Origin: JAAYGT01 sp050252075
GTDB lineage: Bacteria > Pseudomonadota > Gammaproteobacteria > Burkholderiales > Burkholderiaceae_B
Length of the DNA stretch: 13,355 nucleotides
Direction of reading: 5' to 3'
Assembly: GCA_050252075.1 (NCBI GenBank)
Contig: JBFWLP010000090.1
Location: 1-13,355 of the forward strand
How positions within the stretch are numbered: position 1 is the stretch's first letter; the number at the start of each line of letters is the position of its first letter. Below the pieces are notes generated by a model that did not search any database, was not told the DNA's origin, and saw only the letters and a program-made list of their open reading frames with translations. Below are positions 4,538-12,479 of this stretch, one piece after another. The position numbers and the translations under genes were made by a program.

Positions 4538-7500
4538 GGCGGCTTCCTTTCTTATTGAAACACGCTTCCCGTTGACTCTACCTTCCACCGCCCTTGCGCT
4601 TTCCGCGCTCAAACCCGGCCAGCGTTACAGCCTGCCACACCCCCCGGGCTCGGCCGATGCCTGGCTGATTGCCGACCTGGGGGCCTCGGCCGGCCGAACC
4701 GTGGTCGTGCTCTGCGCCGACCCTACCGCCGCCCAGCGACTGCTCGATGAAATTGCACTTTTCGCGCCCGAACTGAGGGTAAGGTTGCTGCCCGACTGGG
4801 AAACCTTGCCCTACGACAGCTTTTCGCCGCACCAGGATCTGATCTCGGAACGGCTGCGCACCTTGCACGCGCTGATGCAGAATCAGGTCGACATTCTGCT
4901 TGTTCCCGTCAGTACGGCACTGTACCGGCTTGCGCCCCCGTCGTTTCTGGCCGCATACACCTTCTTTTTCAGGCAAGGGGACACTCTCAACGAAAGCCAG
5001 CTTCGCGACCAGTTAATGCTGGCAAACTACAGCCATGTCACCCAGGTGACGGCGCCGGGCGAGTTTTGCATACGCGGCGGGCTGATCGATCTTTTCCCCA
5101 TGGGATCGGTATTGCCCTACCGACTCGACCTGTTCGACAATGAAATCGAGTCCATACGCAGTTTTGATATTGACACGCAGCGCAGCCTTTATCCTGTCAA
5201 GGAAATACAGCTGCTGCCCGGGCGTGAATTTCCCATGGACGAAAACGCCCGCAACCAGTTTCGTGCGCGTTTTCGTGAAGTCTTCGAAGGCGACCCGTCG
5301 CGGGCGCTGCCTTATAAAGACATCGGCAACGGCATTGCGTTTGCCGGAGTTGAGTACTACCTGCCGCTGTTTTTCCCTGACACCGCCACGCTGTTCGATT
5401 ACCTGCCGGCCAATGCCGTCACACTCACGATCGGCGATGCTCAGCAGGCCATTCAGGCGTTCACCCAGGACACCCAGAATCGCTACCAGTTTCTGAAAAG
5501 CGATCGGGAACGGCCCGTACTCGAACCGGCACGGCTGTTTTTAAACGAGGAAGGTTTCTTCGGACATCTGAAAGCCTTTCCCCGCCTGGTGCTCACTGTT
5601 GGTCAGGAAGGAGCCGATTTCGTACCTGCACCGCCGGTCGCGGTAGCTCGCCGCGCCGATGACCCGGTGGCGGCTTTGCGCACTTTACTTCAGGGCCAAT
5701 CCCGGCGCGTCATTCTGTGCACCGACTCGGCCGGCCGGCGCGAAACCGTCCAGCAAATGCTGGCCGAGTTCCAGCTGCCCGTCCAGGCATCGGTCGACAC
5801 GCTGCAAGACGCGCTGGCCGGCTCTGCGCCCTTCACCCTGGTCATTGCTCCGCTGGCCAACGGTTTCGGCATACCGGCGCAGGGCATTACCCTGCTGACA
5901 GAATCCGATCTGTACCCGGCCCACGCACGCAGCGTACGCCGTGGCAAACGCGCCCAGGAGCGAAGCAGTGACGTTGACGCCATGGTGCGCGACCTGTCGG
6001 AACTGCGCGAAGGCGATCCGGTCGTTCATGTCCAGCACGGCATTGGCCGCTACTGCGGCCTGATCGAAATGGATCTGGGTGAAGGTCCGATGGAGTTCCT
6101 GCATCTGGAGTACGGCGGGGGCAGCACGCTGTACGTGCCCGTATCCCAGCTTCACGTTATTTCGCGCTACAGCGGCGCTGATCCCGAAAGCGCCCCCCTG
6201 CACCAACTGGGTTCGGGACAATGGGAAAAGGCACGCCGCAAGGCGGCAAAGCAGGTACGCGATGCCGCCGCCGAGCTGCTGGCGCTCTATGCCCAGCGCG
6301 CCGCGCGCGAGGGTTTTGCCTTCAAACTGAACCCGGCCGATTACGAAACGTTTGCCGACGGCTTTGGCTTTGAGGAAACCCCGGACCAGGCTGCCGCCAT
6401 ACAGGCGGTGCTGGCCGACATGACATCGGGACGCCCTATGGATCGGCTGGTATGCGGTGACGTCGGTTTCGGCAAAACCGAAGTGGCCTTACGCGCCGCC
6501 TTTCTGGCGGTCATGAACGGCAAACAGGTAGCCCTTCTGTGCCCGACGACGCTGCTGGCCGAACAGCACGCCCAAACCTTCTCCGACCGTTTTGCCGACT
6601 GGCCCGTCAAAGTCGTCGAGCTCTCGCGCTTTCGCTCCGCCAAAGAAGTGACTGCGGCCGTCAAGGGCCTGAACGAGGGGCAGGTTGACATCGTCATCGG
6701 CACTCACAAGATCCTGTCCAAAGACGTTCAGTTCAAACGCCTGGGCCTGGTCATCATCGACGAAGAACATCGTTTCGGCGTTCGCCAGAAAGAGGCCTTG
6801 AAAGCACTACGCGCCGAAGTCGATGTACTCACACTGACCGCCACACCCATTCCGCGCACCTTGGGTATGTCCCTGGAAGGCATACGCGATTTCTCGGTGA
6901 TTGCCACCGCGCCGCAAAAACGCCTGGCCATCAAAACGTTTGTTCGCCGCGAAGACGGCAGCACCATTCGCGAGGCCCTGCTTCGCGAACTGAAACGCGG
7001 CGGCCAGGTGTACTTTCTGCACAACGAGGTGGACACCATTGAAAATCGCCGTGCCCGCCTGCAGGAGCTGGTACCCGAGGCCCGTATCGCCGTTGCTCAC
7101 GGCCAGATGCCGGAACGCGAGCTGGAAGAGGTCATGAAGGGGTTCTACCATCAGCGCTTCAATGTGCTGTTGTGCACCACCATCATTGAAACCGGAATCG
7201 ACGTGCCCACGGCCAACACCATCGTCATCCACCGGGCAGACCGGCTGGGGCTGGCCCAGCTGCACCAGCTGCGCGGCCGTGTCGGGCGATCGCACCACCA
7301 GGCCTACGCTTATCTGCTCACGCCCGGCGAGGACGCCATGACGGCGAACGCCAAAAAACGCCTTGAGGCCATTCAGGCCATGGAAGAGCTGGGTTCCGGC
7401 TTTTTCCTGGCCATGCACGACCTGGAAATTCGCGGTACCGGCGAAGTTCTGGGTGAGTCGCAATCGGGAAATATTCAAGAGGTCGGCTTCAGCATGTACA

Positions 7501-8009
7501 CCGACATGCTCAACGCCGCCGTGAAAGCATTGAAATCCGGTGAAGAACCCGATCTGGATTCACCGTTTTCGCTCAGTTGCGAGGTTAATCTGCACACCTC
7601 GGCCTTGCTGCCCTCCGATTACTGTCCCGACGTACATGCTCGCCTGGGGTTCTACAAAAAGCTCGCCCATGCCCGCCACGATGACGACGTCATCACCATT
7701 CAGGAAGAGCTGATTGACCGCTACGGCAAACTGCCCGACGCCGCAAAAATGCTGCTGGCCACCCACCGTTTGCGTATTCTGGCCGAACCCCTGGGGATCA
7801 TCAAAATCGACGCACACGAAACGCAGGCCACATTGCAATTCAGTGCCAAACCGGCCGTCGACTCGTTGCGCATCATTCAGCTGGTGCAGTCGCGCCGCGA
7901 CATCGCCCTGGCAGGACAAGACAAACTGCGCCTCACCCTGAAACAGGCGCAAGCGCCCACGGCACGCATCGATGCGGTGAAAGCGGTGATTACCGCGTTG
8001 ATAACATGA
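4536..8009 (+). CDS. mfd: Mfd, transcription-repair coupling factor
   Basis: This 1157-residue ATP-driven DNA translocase displaces RNA polymerase stalled at DNA damage and recruits UvrA for nucleotide excision repair. The N-terminal UvrB-like module includes LPDWETLPYDSFSPHQDLISERL (about 85-107) and GGLIDLFPMGS. The RNA-polymerase-interacting domain runs about 495-545 (GDPVVHVQHGIGRYCGL to LYVPVSQLHVISRYSG). The RecG-like helicase part has Walker A GDVGFGKTE with K647, Walker B DEEH at 742-745, and LTATPIPRT. It also has the second RecA domain HQLRGRVGRSHHQAYA and the translocation motif HDLEIRGTGEVLGESQSG. A C-terminal UvrA-masking domain follows. Length is close to E. coli Mfd (1148), so it is intact. 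The ATG at 4536 has no Shine-Dalgarno and overlaps a TATAAT, so the true promoter is probably further upstream in ispD. It converges on serB. Confidence 0.97.
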   Translation: MAASFLIETRFPLTLPSTALALSALKPGQRYSLPHPPGSADAWLIADLGASAGRTVVVLCADPTAAQRLLDEIALFAPELRVRLLPDWETLPYDSFSPHQDLISERLRTLHALMQNQVDILLVPVSTALYRLAPPSFLAAYTFFFRQGDTLNESQLRDQLMLANYSHVTQVTAPGEFCIRGGLIDLFPMGSVLPYRLDLFDNEIESIRSFDIDTQRSLYPVKEIQLLPGREFPMDENARNQFRARFREVFEGDPSRALPYKDIGNGIAFAGVEYYLPLFFPDTATLFDYLPANAVTLTIGDAQQAIQAFTQDTQNRYQFLKSDRERPVLEPARLFLNEEGFFGHLKAFPRLVLTVGQEGADFVPAPPVAVARRADDPVAALRTLLQGQSRRVILCTDSAGRRETVQQMLAEFQLPVQASVDTLQDALAGSAPFTLVIAPLANGFGIPAQGITLLTESDLYPAHARSVRRGKRAQERSSDVDAMVRDLSELREGDPVVHVQHGIGRYCGLIEMDLGEGPMEFLHLEYGGGSTLYVPVSQLHVISRYSGADPESAPLHQLGSGQWEKARRKAAKQVRDAAAELLALYAQRAAREGFAFKLNPADYETFADGFGFEETPDQAAAIQAVLADMTSGRPMDRLVCGDVGFGKTEVALRAAFLAVMNGKQVALLCPTTLLAEQHAQTFSDRFADWPVKVVELSRFRSAKEVTAAVKGLNEGQVDIVIGTHKILSKDVQFKRLGLVIIDEEHRFGVRQKEALKALRAEVDVLTLTATPIPRTLGMSLEGIRDFSVIATAPQKRLAIKTFVRREDGSTIREALLRELKRGGQVYFLHNEVDTIENRRARLQELVPEARIAVAHGQMPERELEEVMKGFYHQRFNVLLCTTIIETGIDVPTANTIVIHRADRLGLAQLHQLRGRVGRSHHQAYAYLLTPGEDAMTANAKKRLEAIQAMEELGSGFFLAMHDLEIRGTGEVLGESQSGNIQEVGFSMYTDMLNAAVKALKSGEEPDLDSPFSLSCEVNLHTSALLPSDYCPDVHARLGFYKKLAHARHDDDVITIQEELIDRYGKLPDAAKMLLATHRLRILAEPLGIIKIDAHETQATLQFSAKPAVDSLRIIQLVQSRRDIALAGQDKLRLTLKQAQAPTARIDAVKAVITALIT

Positions 8010-8023
8010 CAGGCAGGGGTTAA

Positions 8024-8054
8024 GCCGCGCGACGGGGTAACGCCCCAGCGCGGC
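8024..8054. terminator. GC-rich hairpin between convergent mfd and serB
   Basis: GCCGCGC (8024-8030) pairs perfectly with GCGCGGC (8048-8054). Inside it GGGG (8034-8037) pairs with CCCC (8043-8046) around the loop TAACG. It fills most of the 50-base gap between the two stop codons. No T-run follows on either strand, so it may act as a bidirectional pause or 3'-end stabiliser rather than a textbook intrinsic terminator. Confidence 0.45.
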
Positions 8055-8059
8055 CAAAA

Positions 8060-8911
8060 TCAGTGGCTAAGGCGAAACCAGTTCAGCACGGCATCCAGGG
8101 GGCTGACATTAAGGGCAAAGCCCGCCTGCTCGCGCACTACCGGCTTGGCGCGGTATGCCACCGAAAACTTGGCCAGCGACAGCATTTTCAGATCGTTCGC
8201 GCCGTCACCGATGGCAATAATTTGCCCGGGTGATGCGTCGAGCTGATTGGCCAGCGCGCGCAGGTGATCGGCCTTGCCCTGCGCATCGACAATAGGCCCA
8301 TGAACACGCCCGGTCAGCTTCCCGTTATGGACTTCCAGCACATTGGAATAGCTGGCGTCCAGCCCAAGGCGCTCTTGCAGCCGTCCGGTAAAAAACGTAA
8401 AGCCTCCCGAGACCAATAAGGTTTTCACGCCATGCTTCTGCACGGTTCTTATCAGGTTCTCGGCACCCGGATTCAGGCGCAAACGCTCGCGATACACCTG
8501 TTCAAGCGCTTGCTCCGGCACGCCTTCGAGCAAGGCCACCCGGCGAATCAGGCTTTCCGAGAAATCCTTGATCTCGCCACGCATGGCGGCCTCGGTAATG
8601 GCAGCCACTTCTTTTTTGCGCCCCACCATGTCGGCAATCTCGTCTATGCACTCGATATTGACCAATGTTGAGTCCATATCCATGGCCAGGATGCGGCAGT
8701 CACGAAGGCGCTGTATCTGATCCAGAAACGCGCAATCCATTCCCAGTTCGTCGCACAAGGCCTGCACTTGCCCGCGCGAGCCCGGATCCACATCGAGCAG
8801 GCGAACGGCCGTGTTACCCAGCTCCTGAACGCCGTTGGCACTGGCTAGAGCCGCGATTTTCTCGATGTGTGCCGACACCAGATGCGGTGCCTGAAGAATG
8901 AGGTGAGCCAT
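8060..8911 (-). CDS. serB: SerB, phosphoserine phosphatase
   Basis: This 283-residue HAD-superfamily enzyme removes phosphate from L-phosphoserine, the last step of serine biosynthesis. The catalytic motif I is LAMDMDSTLVNIECIDEIAD, with nucleophile D78 and acid/base D80. Motif II is LLVSGGFTFFT (S168). The conserved lysine is K213 (GKADHL), and motif III is IGDGANDLKML (D236, D240) with magnesium-binding acids. The helical cap (about 90-150, with AAMRGEIKDFSESLIRRV) is of the SerB type. The N-terminal 70 residues form a short ACT-like domain; E. coli SerB (322 residues) is longer there. It starts 24 bases after the DUF2818 gene on the same strand and has no clear Shine-Dalgarno. It therefore probably receives read-through from the nuo operon, though a promoter of its own cannot be excluded. 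Confidence 0.95.
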   Translation of the reverse strand: MAHLILQAPHLVSAHIEKIAALASANGVQELGNTAVRLLDVDPGSRGQVQALCDELGMDCAFLDQIQRLRDCRILAMDMDSTLVNIECIDEIADMVGRKKEVAAITEAAMRGEIKDFSESLIRRVALLEGVPEQALEQVYRERLRLNPGAENLIRTVQKHGVKTLLVSGGFTFFTGRLQERLGLDASYSNVLEVHNGKLTGRVHGPIVDAQGKADHLRALANQLDASPGQIIAIGDGANDLKMLSLAKFSVAYRAKPVVREQAGFALNVSPLDAVLNWFRLSH

Positions 8912-8935
8912 AAGGGGAACAATAACAGCAGTGAA

Positions 8936-9478
8936 TCAGGCCGCCGGAGACTTGCGGTGGCGCATCAGGTAGCGGTAGACAAAACCCGGATAGGCCATGA
9001 CCAGGAACAGACTGAGCGTAATGGCATAGAACTCCCAGGTTTTCGCGAACGGATTACCCAGACTGGCTTCAAAACTGAAAGCCAGCACACCAACAAGCAC
9101 GTACAGAACCAGCACTTCGAGCAGGCGAACAAAAAACGGCTTGCCGGAACCCATAGCCGGCGCAAGCCGGCCTGCGAGCCACAGAACGGCGCCGACTGCT
9201 GCCAGCACAACCACGATACGCACCAGAAACAGGGCGACGGAAGCAGGACTGGACACCACCAGGAACGCCCCGCCCACAAAGAACACTATGCCGGCCCCCA
9301 ACGCCACCAGAGCCCCAAAGAACAGCAAGGAACAGAGGCACTGCAACAACAGCGAACGATGGGTGTCGCCCTGGGCGCGCCAGGGCAATACCAGCAGCGG
9401 ACGCTCGATTAAAAACGGCAGGTTGGCGGTGATCAACCCCAGTGCGATGACCGTCCAGACGGCAAGCGATTCTGCCAT
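8936..9478 (-). CDS. DUF2818-family membrane protein, apparently expanded
   Basis: This is a 180-residue integral membrane protein of unknown function. Its N terminus (WTVIALGLITANLPFLIERPLLVLPW, 8-33) and C terminus (RLLEVLVLYVLVGVLAFSFE, then WEFYAITLSLFLVMAYPGFVYRYL, 118-171) carry the ANLPFL and EFYAI...PGFVYRYL signatures of DUF2818. Members of that family are usually found directly after nuoN in betaproteobacteria. From memory, typical members are about 100 residues. Here residues 46-111 form an extra, strongly hydrophobic middle part with probably two more helices (about 43-75 and 80-104), for about five helices in total. The ATG lies 4 bases after the nuoN stop, so translation is tightly linked to nuoN. 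The location suggests a role near complex I (assembly or accessory), but this is inference. No catalytic motif is visible. Confidence 0.8.
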   Translation of the reverse strand: MAESLAVWTVIALGLITANLPFLIERPLLVLPWRAQGDTHRSLLLQCLCSLLFFGALVALGAGIVFFVGGAFLVVSSPASVALFLVRIVVVLAAVGAVLWLAGRLAPAMGSGKPFFVRLLEVLVLYVLVGVLAFSFEASLGNPFAKTWEFYAITLSLFLVMAYPGFVYRYLMRHRKSPAA

Positions 9479-9482
9479 GCGA

Positions 9483-10967
9483 TCAGAACTTCAACGACTG
9501 TTCGACTACGTGCACACACAAGGCCATGAGGCCACCAGGCATGATCCCCAGAGCCAGAATGACCAGACCGTTCAGCGACATGACACCGTTGGCCAAGGTA
9601 CCGCCGGGAATGGCGGCCGCACCGGCTTCAGGCTCATCGAAGTAGGCCATTTTCACGACACGCAGGTAGTAGAACGCGCCAATGAGCGAGAACAATACGG
9701 CAACAATGGCGATACCCACATAGCCGGCGCCGATCAGCGCCTGCAGCACCGCCAGCTTGGCATAAAAACCGGCCAGTGGCGGAATGCCCGCCAACGAGAA
9801 CATGGACAGCAACAAAATGCCCGCCAGCAGCGGATTGCGACGGTTCAGCCCTTTCAGATCGGAAATCTCCTCGCATTCAAAGCCCGCACGGCTGAGCAGC
9901 AGAATGAGCCCGAAAGTGGCCAGCGTAGTGAGCACATAGATCACTACATAGAAGAGCGACGATCCGTAGGCGGCCCCTGCCAAACCGGATTGGCCGTCCA
10001 GCACCCCGGAAAGCAAACCCAGGAAGACAAAACCCATGTGCGAAATGGTGGAATACGCCAGCATGCGCTTGAAATTGGTCTGGGCGATTGCTGCCAGATT
10101 ACCGATGGCCAGAGACAGCACAGCCATGATCAGCAACATGGGCTGCCAGTCAAGGGCAATGCCGTGCAACCCTTCGGCCAGCAGGCGCAAGGTAATGGCA
10201 AATGCCGCCAGTTTGGGCGCTGCCGCCACAATCAGGGTGACCGCCGTGGGTGAGCCCTGGTAAACGTCGGGAGTCCACATGTGGAAAGGTGCCGCCGTGA
10301 GTTTGAAGGCCAGACCCGACACAATGAACACTACCCCGAAAACCAGCGGCAGGTGCTGCACATTGCCCGAGCCTATGGCCTGGGCAATCAGGCGCAGATC
10401 AAGCTGGCCGGTGGCGCCGTAGATCATGGACATGCCGTACAGCAACACACCCGACGCCAGGGCACCCAGCACGAAATACTTCATGGCGGCTTCGGTGGAC
10501 TGAATGTGGTCGCGGCGCAGGGCAACCAGCGCATACAGGGCAAAGGACATCAGTTCGACGCCCAGGTAGACCGTGAGCATGTTGCCGGCCGAAATCATGA
10601 CCATTTGCCCCAGCAAGGCAAACAAGGTCAGGGAGTAGAATTCGCCGCCGTGCTTGAGCATATCGCGGGCGCGGGCGTACTCGCGACCGTAAACCAGAGT
10701 AACGGCCACCGCAATATACGACGACACCTTCAGGAAGTGCGACAGTGAATCAACAACATACAACCCGCTGAACGTAGTGCCCGACATGCCGGACATCCAC
10801 TGCCACAGCGAAGTGACCGTGAGCGCAACCAGCGTGAACATGCTCAGACTGAAGGTGGACTGACGGGTCGGCGTTTTGTCGAAGGCGTCGAGCAGCAGCA
10901 CCGAACACGCCAAAATCAGCAGCAGAATCTCGGGCGTAGCCAAAGCGAAGTCAAAAGAGTTTTGCAT
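9483..10967 (-). CDS. nuoN: NuoN, NADH-quinone oxidoreductase subunit N
   Basis: This 494-residue polytopic membrane protein is an antiporter-like proton-translocating subunit of respiratory complex I, next to NuoK in the membrane arm. The conserved charged residues are present: E138 in TVYLGVELMSFALYAL, K222 in GLAFKLTAAPFHMWTPDVYQGSP and K252 in AAAPKLAAF. These correspond to E. coli E133, K217 and K247. ISHMGFVFLGL and LFSLAGIPPLAGFYAKL are further signatures of the family. The hydrophobicity pattern fits about 14 helices, and length is normal. The ATG at 10967 follows the nuoM stop by 12 bases, with no strong ribosome binding site, and the DUF2818 gene follows after 4 bases. It belongs to the nuo operon read on the minus strand. 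Confidence 0.97.
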   Translation of the reverse strand: MQNSFDFALATPEILLLILACSVLLLDAFDKTPTRQSTFSLSMFTLVALTVTSLWQWMSGMSGTTFSGLYVVDSLSHFLKVSSYIAVAVTLVYGREYARARDMLKHGGEFYSLTLFALLGQMVMISAGNMLTVYLGVELMSFALYALVALRRDHIQSTEAAMKYFVLGALASGVLLYGMSMIYGATGQLDLRLIAQAIGSGNVQHLPLVFGVVFIVSGLAFKLTAAPFHMWTPDVYQGSPTAVTLIVAAAPKLAAFAITLRLLAEGLHGIALDWQPMLLIMAVLSLAIGNLAAIAQTNFKRMLAYSTISHMGFVFLGLLSGVLDGQSGLAGAAYGSSLFYVVIYVLTTLATFGLILLLSRAGFECEEISDLKGLNRRNPLLAGILLLSMFSLAGIPPLAGFYAKLAVLQALIGAGYVGIAIVAVLFSLIGAFYYLRVVKMAYFDEPEAGAAAIPGGTLANGVMSLNGLVILALGIMPGGLMALCVHVVEQSLKF

Positions 10968-10979
10968 AGTGGTTCAGGT

Positions 10980-12479
10980 CTACAGTTTCGAGATTGAGAC
11001 GTGTTGCAGCAAGGCGTCTACCGACACGTGCATGACATCGGTAAAAGGCTTGGGATGGATCCCCATGTACAGCACGGCAATGGCCATGATGCCCATAATG
11101 AGGAACTCGCGACCGGACAGATCGGACATGCCGCGTACATTGTCGTTTGCCACATCGCCGAAGGCTACGCGCTTGACCATCCACAGGGAATACGACGCCC
11201 CCAGAATAAGCGCCGTGGCAGCCAGCAGGCCAATCCAGAAGTTGTACTCCACCGCGCCCATAATGACCATGAATTCACCGACAAAACCGCTGGTGGCCGG
11301 CAAACCGGCATTGGCCATGGAGAACAGGACGAAAAAGGTGACGAACCGCGGCATGACATTCACAACACCGCCATAGTCGGCAATGCGGCGTGAATGCAGG
11401 CGATCATAGAGCACGCCGATACACAGGAACATGGCACCGGAAACAAAACCGTGCGAGATCATTTGCACAATCGCGCCTTCGACGCCTGCCGTATTGAAAA
11501 TGAAAAAGCCCAGCGTGACAAACCCCATGTGAGCCACCGAGGAATACGCCACCAGTTTCTTCATATCGTCCTGAACGATCGCGACCAGCCCAATATAAAT
11601 GACCGCAATGAGAGACAGGGCGATCATCAGCCCGGACAGCGCATGCGATGCATCGGGCGCGATGGGCAGGGAAAAACGCAGGAAACCGTAGGCACCCAGC
11701 TTCAGCATGATGGCGGCCAGCACCACCGACCCGCCGGTTGGCGCCTCGACGTGGGCATCGGGCAACCACGTATGCACCGGCCACATGGGCACTTTCACGG
11801 CAAACGCCGCCAGCAAGGCAAGGAAAACCAGAACTTGCGGGGTGTAACCCAGCGGCAGCTTGTGCCATGTAAGGATGTCGAAAGAACCACCCGACGCATG
11901 CCACAGGTAAACAAACGCCACCAGCGTCAGCAACGACCCCAGCAAGGTGTACAAGAAGAACTTGAAGGCCGCGTACACCCGGTTCGGTCCGCCCCACACG
12001 CCCACGATAATGTACATGGGGATCAGCGTGGCTTCGAAGAACACATAGAACAGCATGCCGTCGAGTGCCACGAACACGCCGATCATCAGGCCGGACAACA
12101 CCAGGAAAGCCGCCATGTACTGCGACACGCGACTGGTGATCACTTCCCAGCCGGCCAGCACCACAATAATGGTAATGAAAGCCGTCAGCAGAACAAACCA
12201 CAGCGAAATACCGTCAACACCCAGATGGTAGTTGACCGCAAAGGTTTCGATCCACGAGGTTTTTTCCACAAACTGCATGTCGGCCGTTGCGGGGTTGAAC
12301 CCCATATACAGGGGCACCGTTACCAGAAACCCTGCAATCGCACCCACCAGGGACACCGCACGCGCCGGGCCGGGATTGTCATCGCGACCCACCAGCAGAA
12401 CAATAAGCCCGGCAATGATCGGTACGAAAATCGCCAGCGTTAACCAAGGAAAAGTAGAAGACGCCATATCGCTAGCCAT
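10980..12479 (-). CDS. nuoM: NuoM, NADH-quinone oxidoreductase subunit M
   Basis: This 499-residue antiporter-like subunit forms the middle pump of the complex I membrane arm. The key residues are E149 in FYVFFEATLIPMYIIVGVWGG, K229 in FAVKVPMWPVHTWLPDAHVEAPTGGSV and K260 in AAIMLKLGAYGFLRF; E149 and K229 correspond to E. coli E144 and K234. Also visible are VAHMGFVTLGFF and NAGLPATSGFVGEF. Length is typical and about 14 helices are expected. The ATG at 12479 overlaps the nuoL stop by one base (TAATG on the minus strand), which indicates translational coupling. A second in-frame ATG four codons downstream (12467) is an alternative start. The stop is TAG at 10980-10982. Confidence 0.97.
   Translation of the reverse strand: MASDMASSTFPWLTLAIFVPIIAGLIVLLVGRDDNPGPARAVSLVGAIAGFLVTVPLYMGFNPATADMQFVEKTSWIETFAVNYHLGVDGISLWFVLLTAFITIIVVLAGWEVITSRVSQYMAAFLVLSGLMIGVFVALDGMLFYVFFEATLIPMYIIVGVWGGPNRVYAAFKFFLYTLLGSLLTLVAFVYLWHASGGSFDILTWHKLPLGYTPQVLVFLALLAAFAVKVPMWPVHTWLPDAHVEAPTGGSVVLAAIMLKLGAYGFLRFSLPIAPDASHALSGLMIALSLIAVIYIGLVAIVQDDMKKLVAYSSVAHMGFVTLGFFIFNTAGVEGAIVQMISHGFVSGAMFLCIGVLYDRLHSRRIADYGGVVNVMPRFVTFFVLFSMANAGLPATSGFVGEFMVIMGAVEYNFWIGLLAATALILGASYSLWMVKRVAFGDVANDNVRGMSDLSGREFLIMGIMAIAVLYMGIHPKPFTDVMHVSVDALLQHVSISKL

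Noticed and set aside
9141..10253. 370-codon open frame on the plus strand opposite nuoN and the DUF2818 gene
   Set aside because: The product is rich in Gln, His, Arg and Asn, typical of the complement of a hydrophobic membrane protein. NuoN is certain on the other strand.
11394..12443. 349-codon open frame on the plus strand opposite nuoM
   Set aside because: Same reasoning: a His/Gln/Arg-rich complement of a membrane protein gene, with no recognisable domain.
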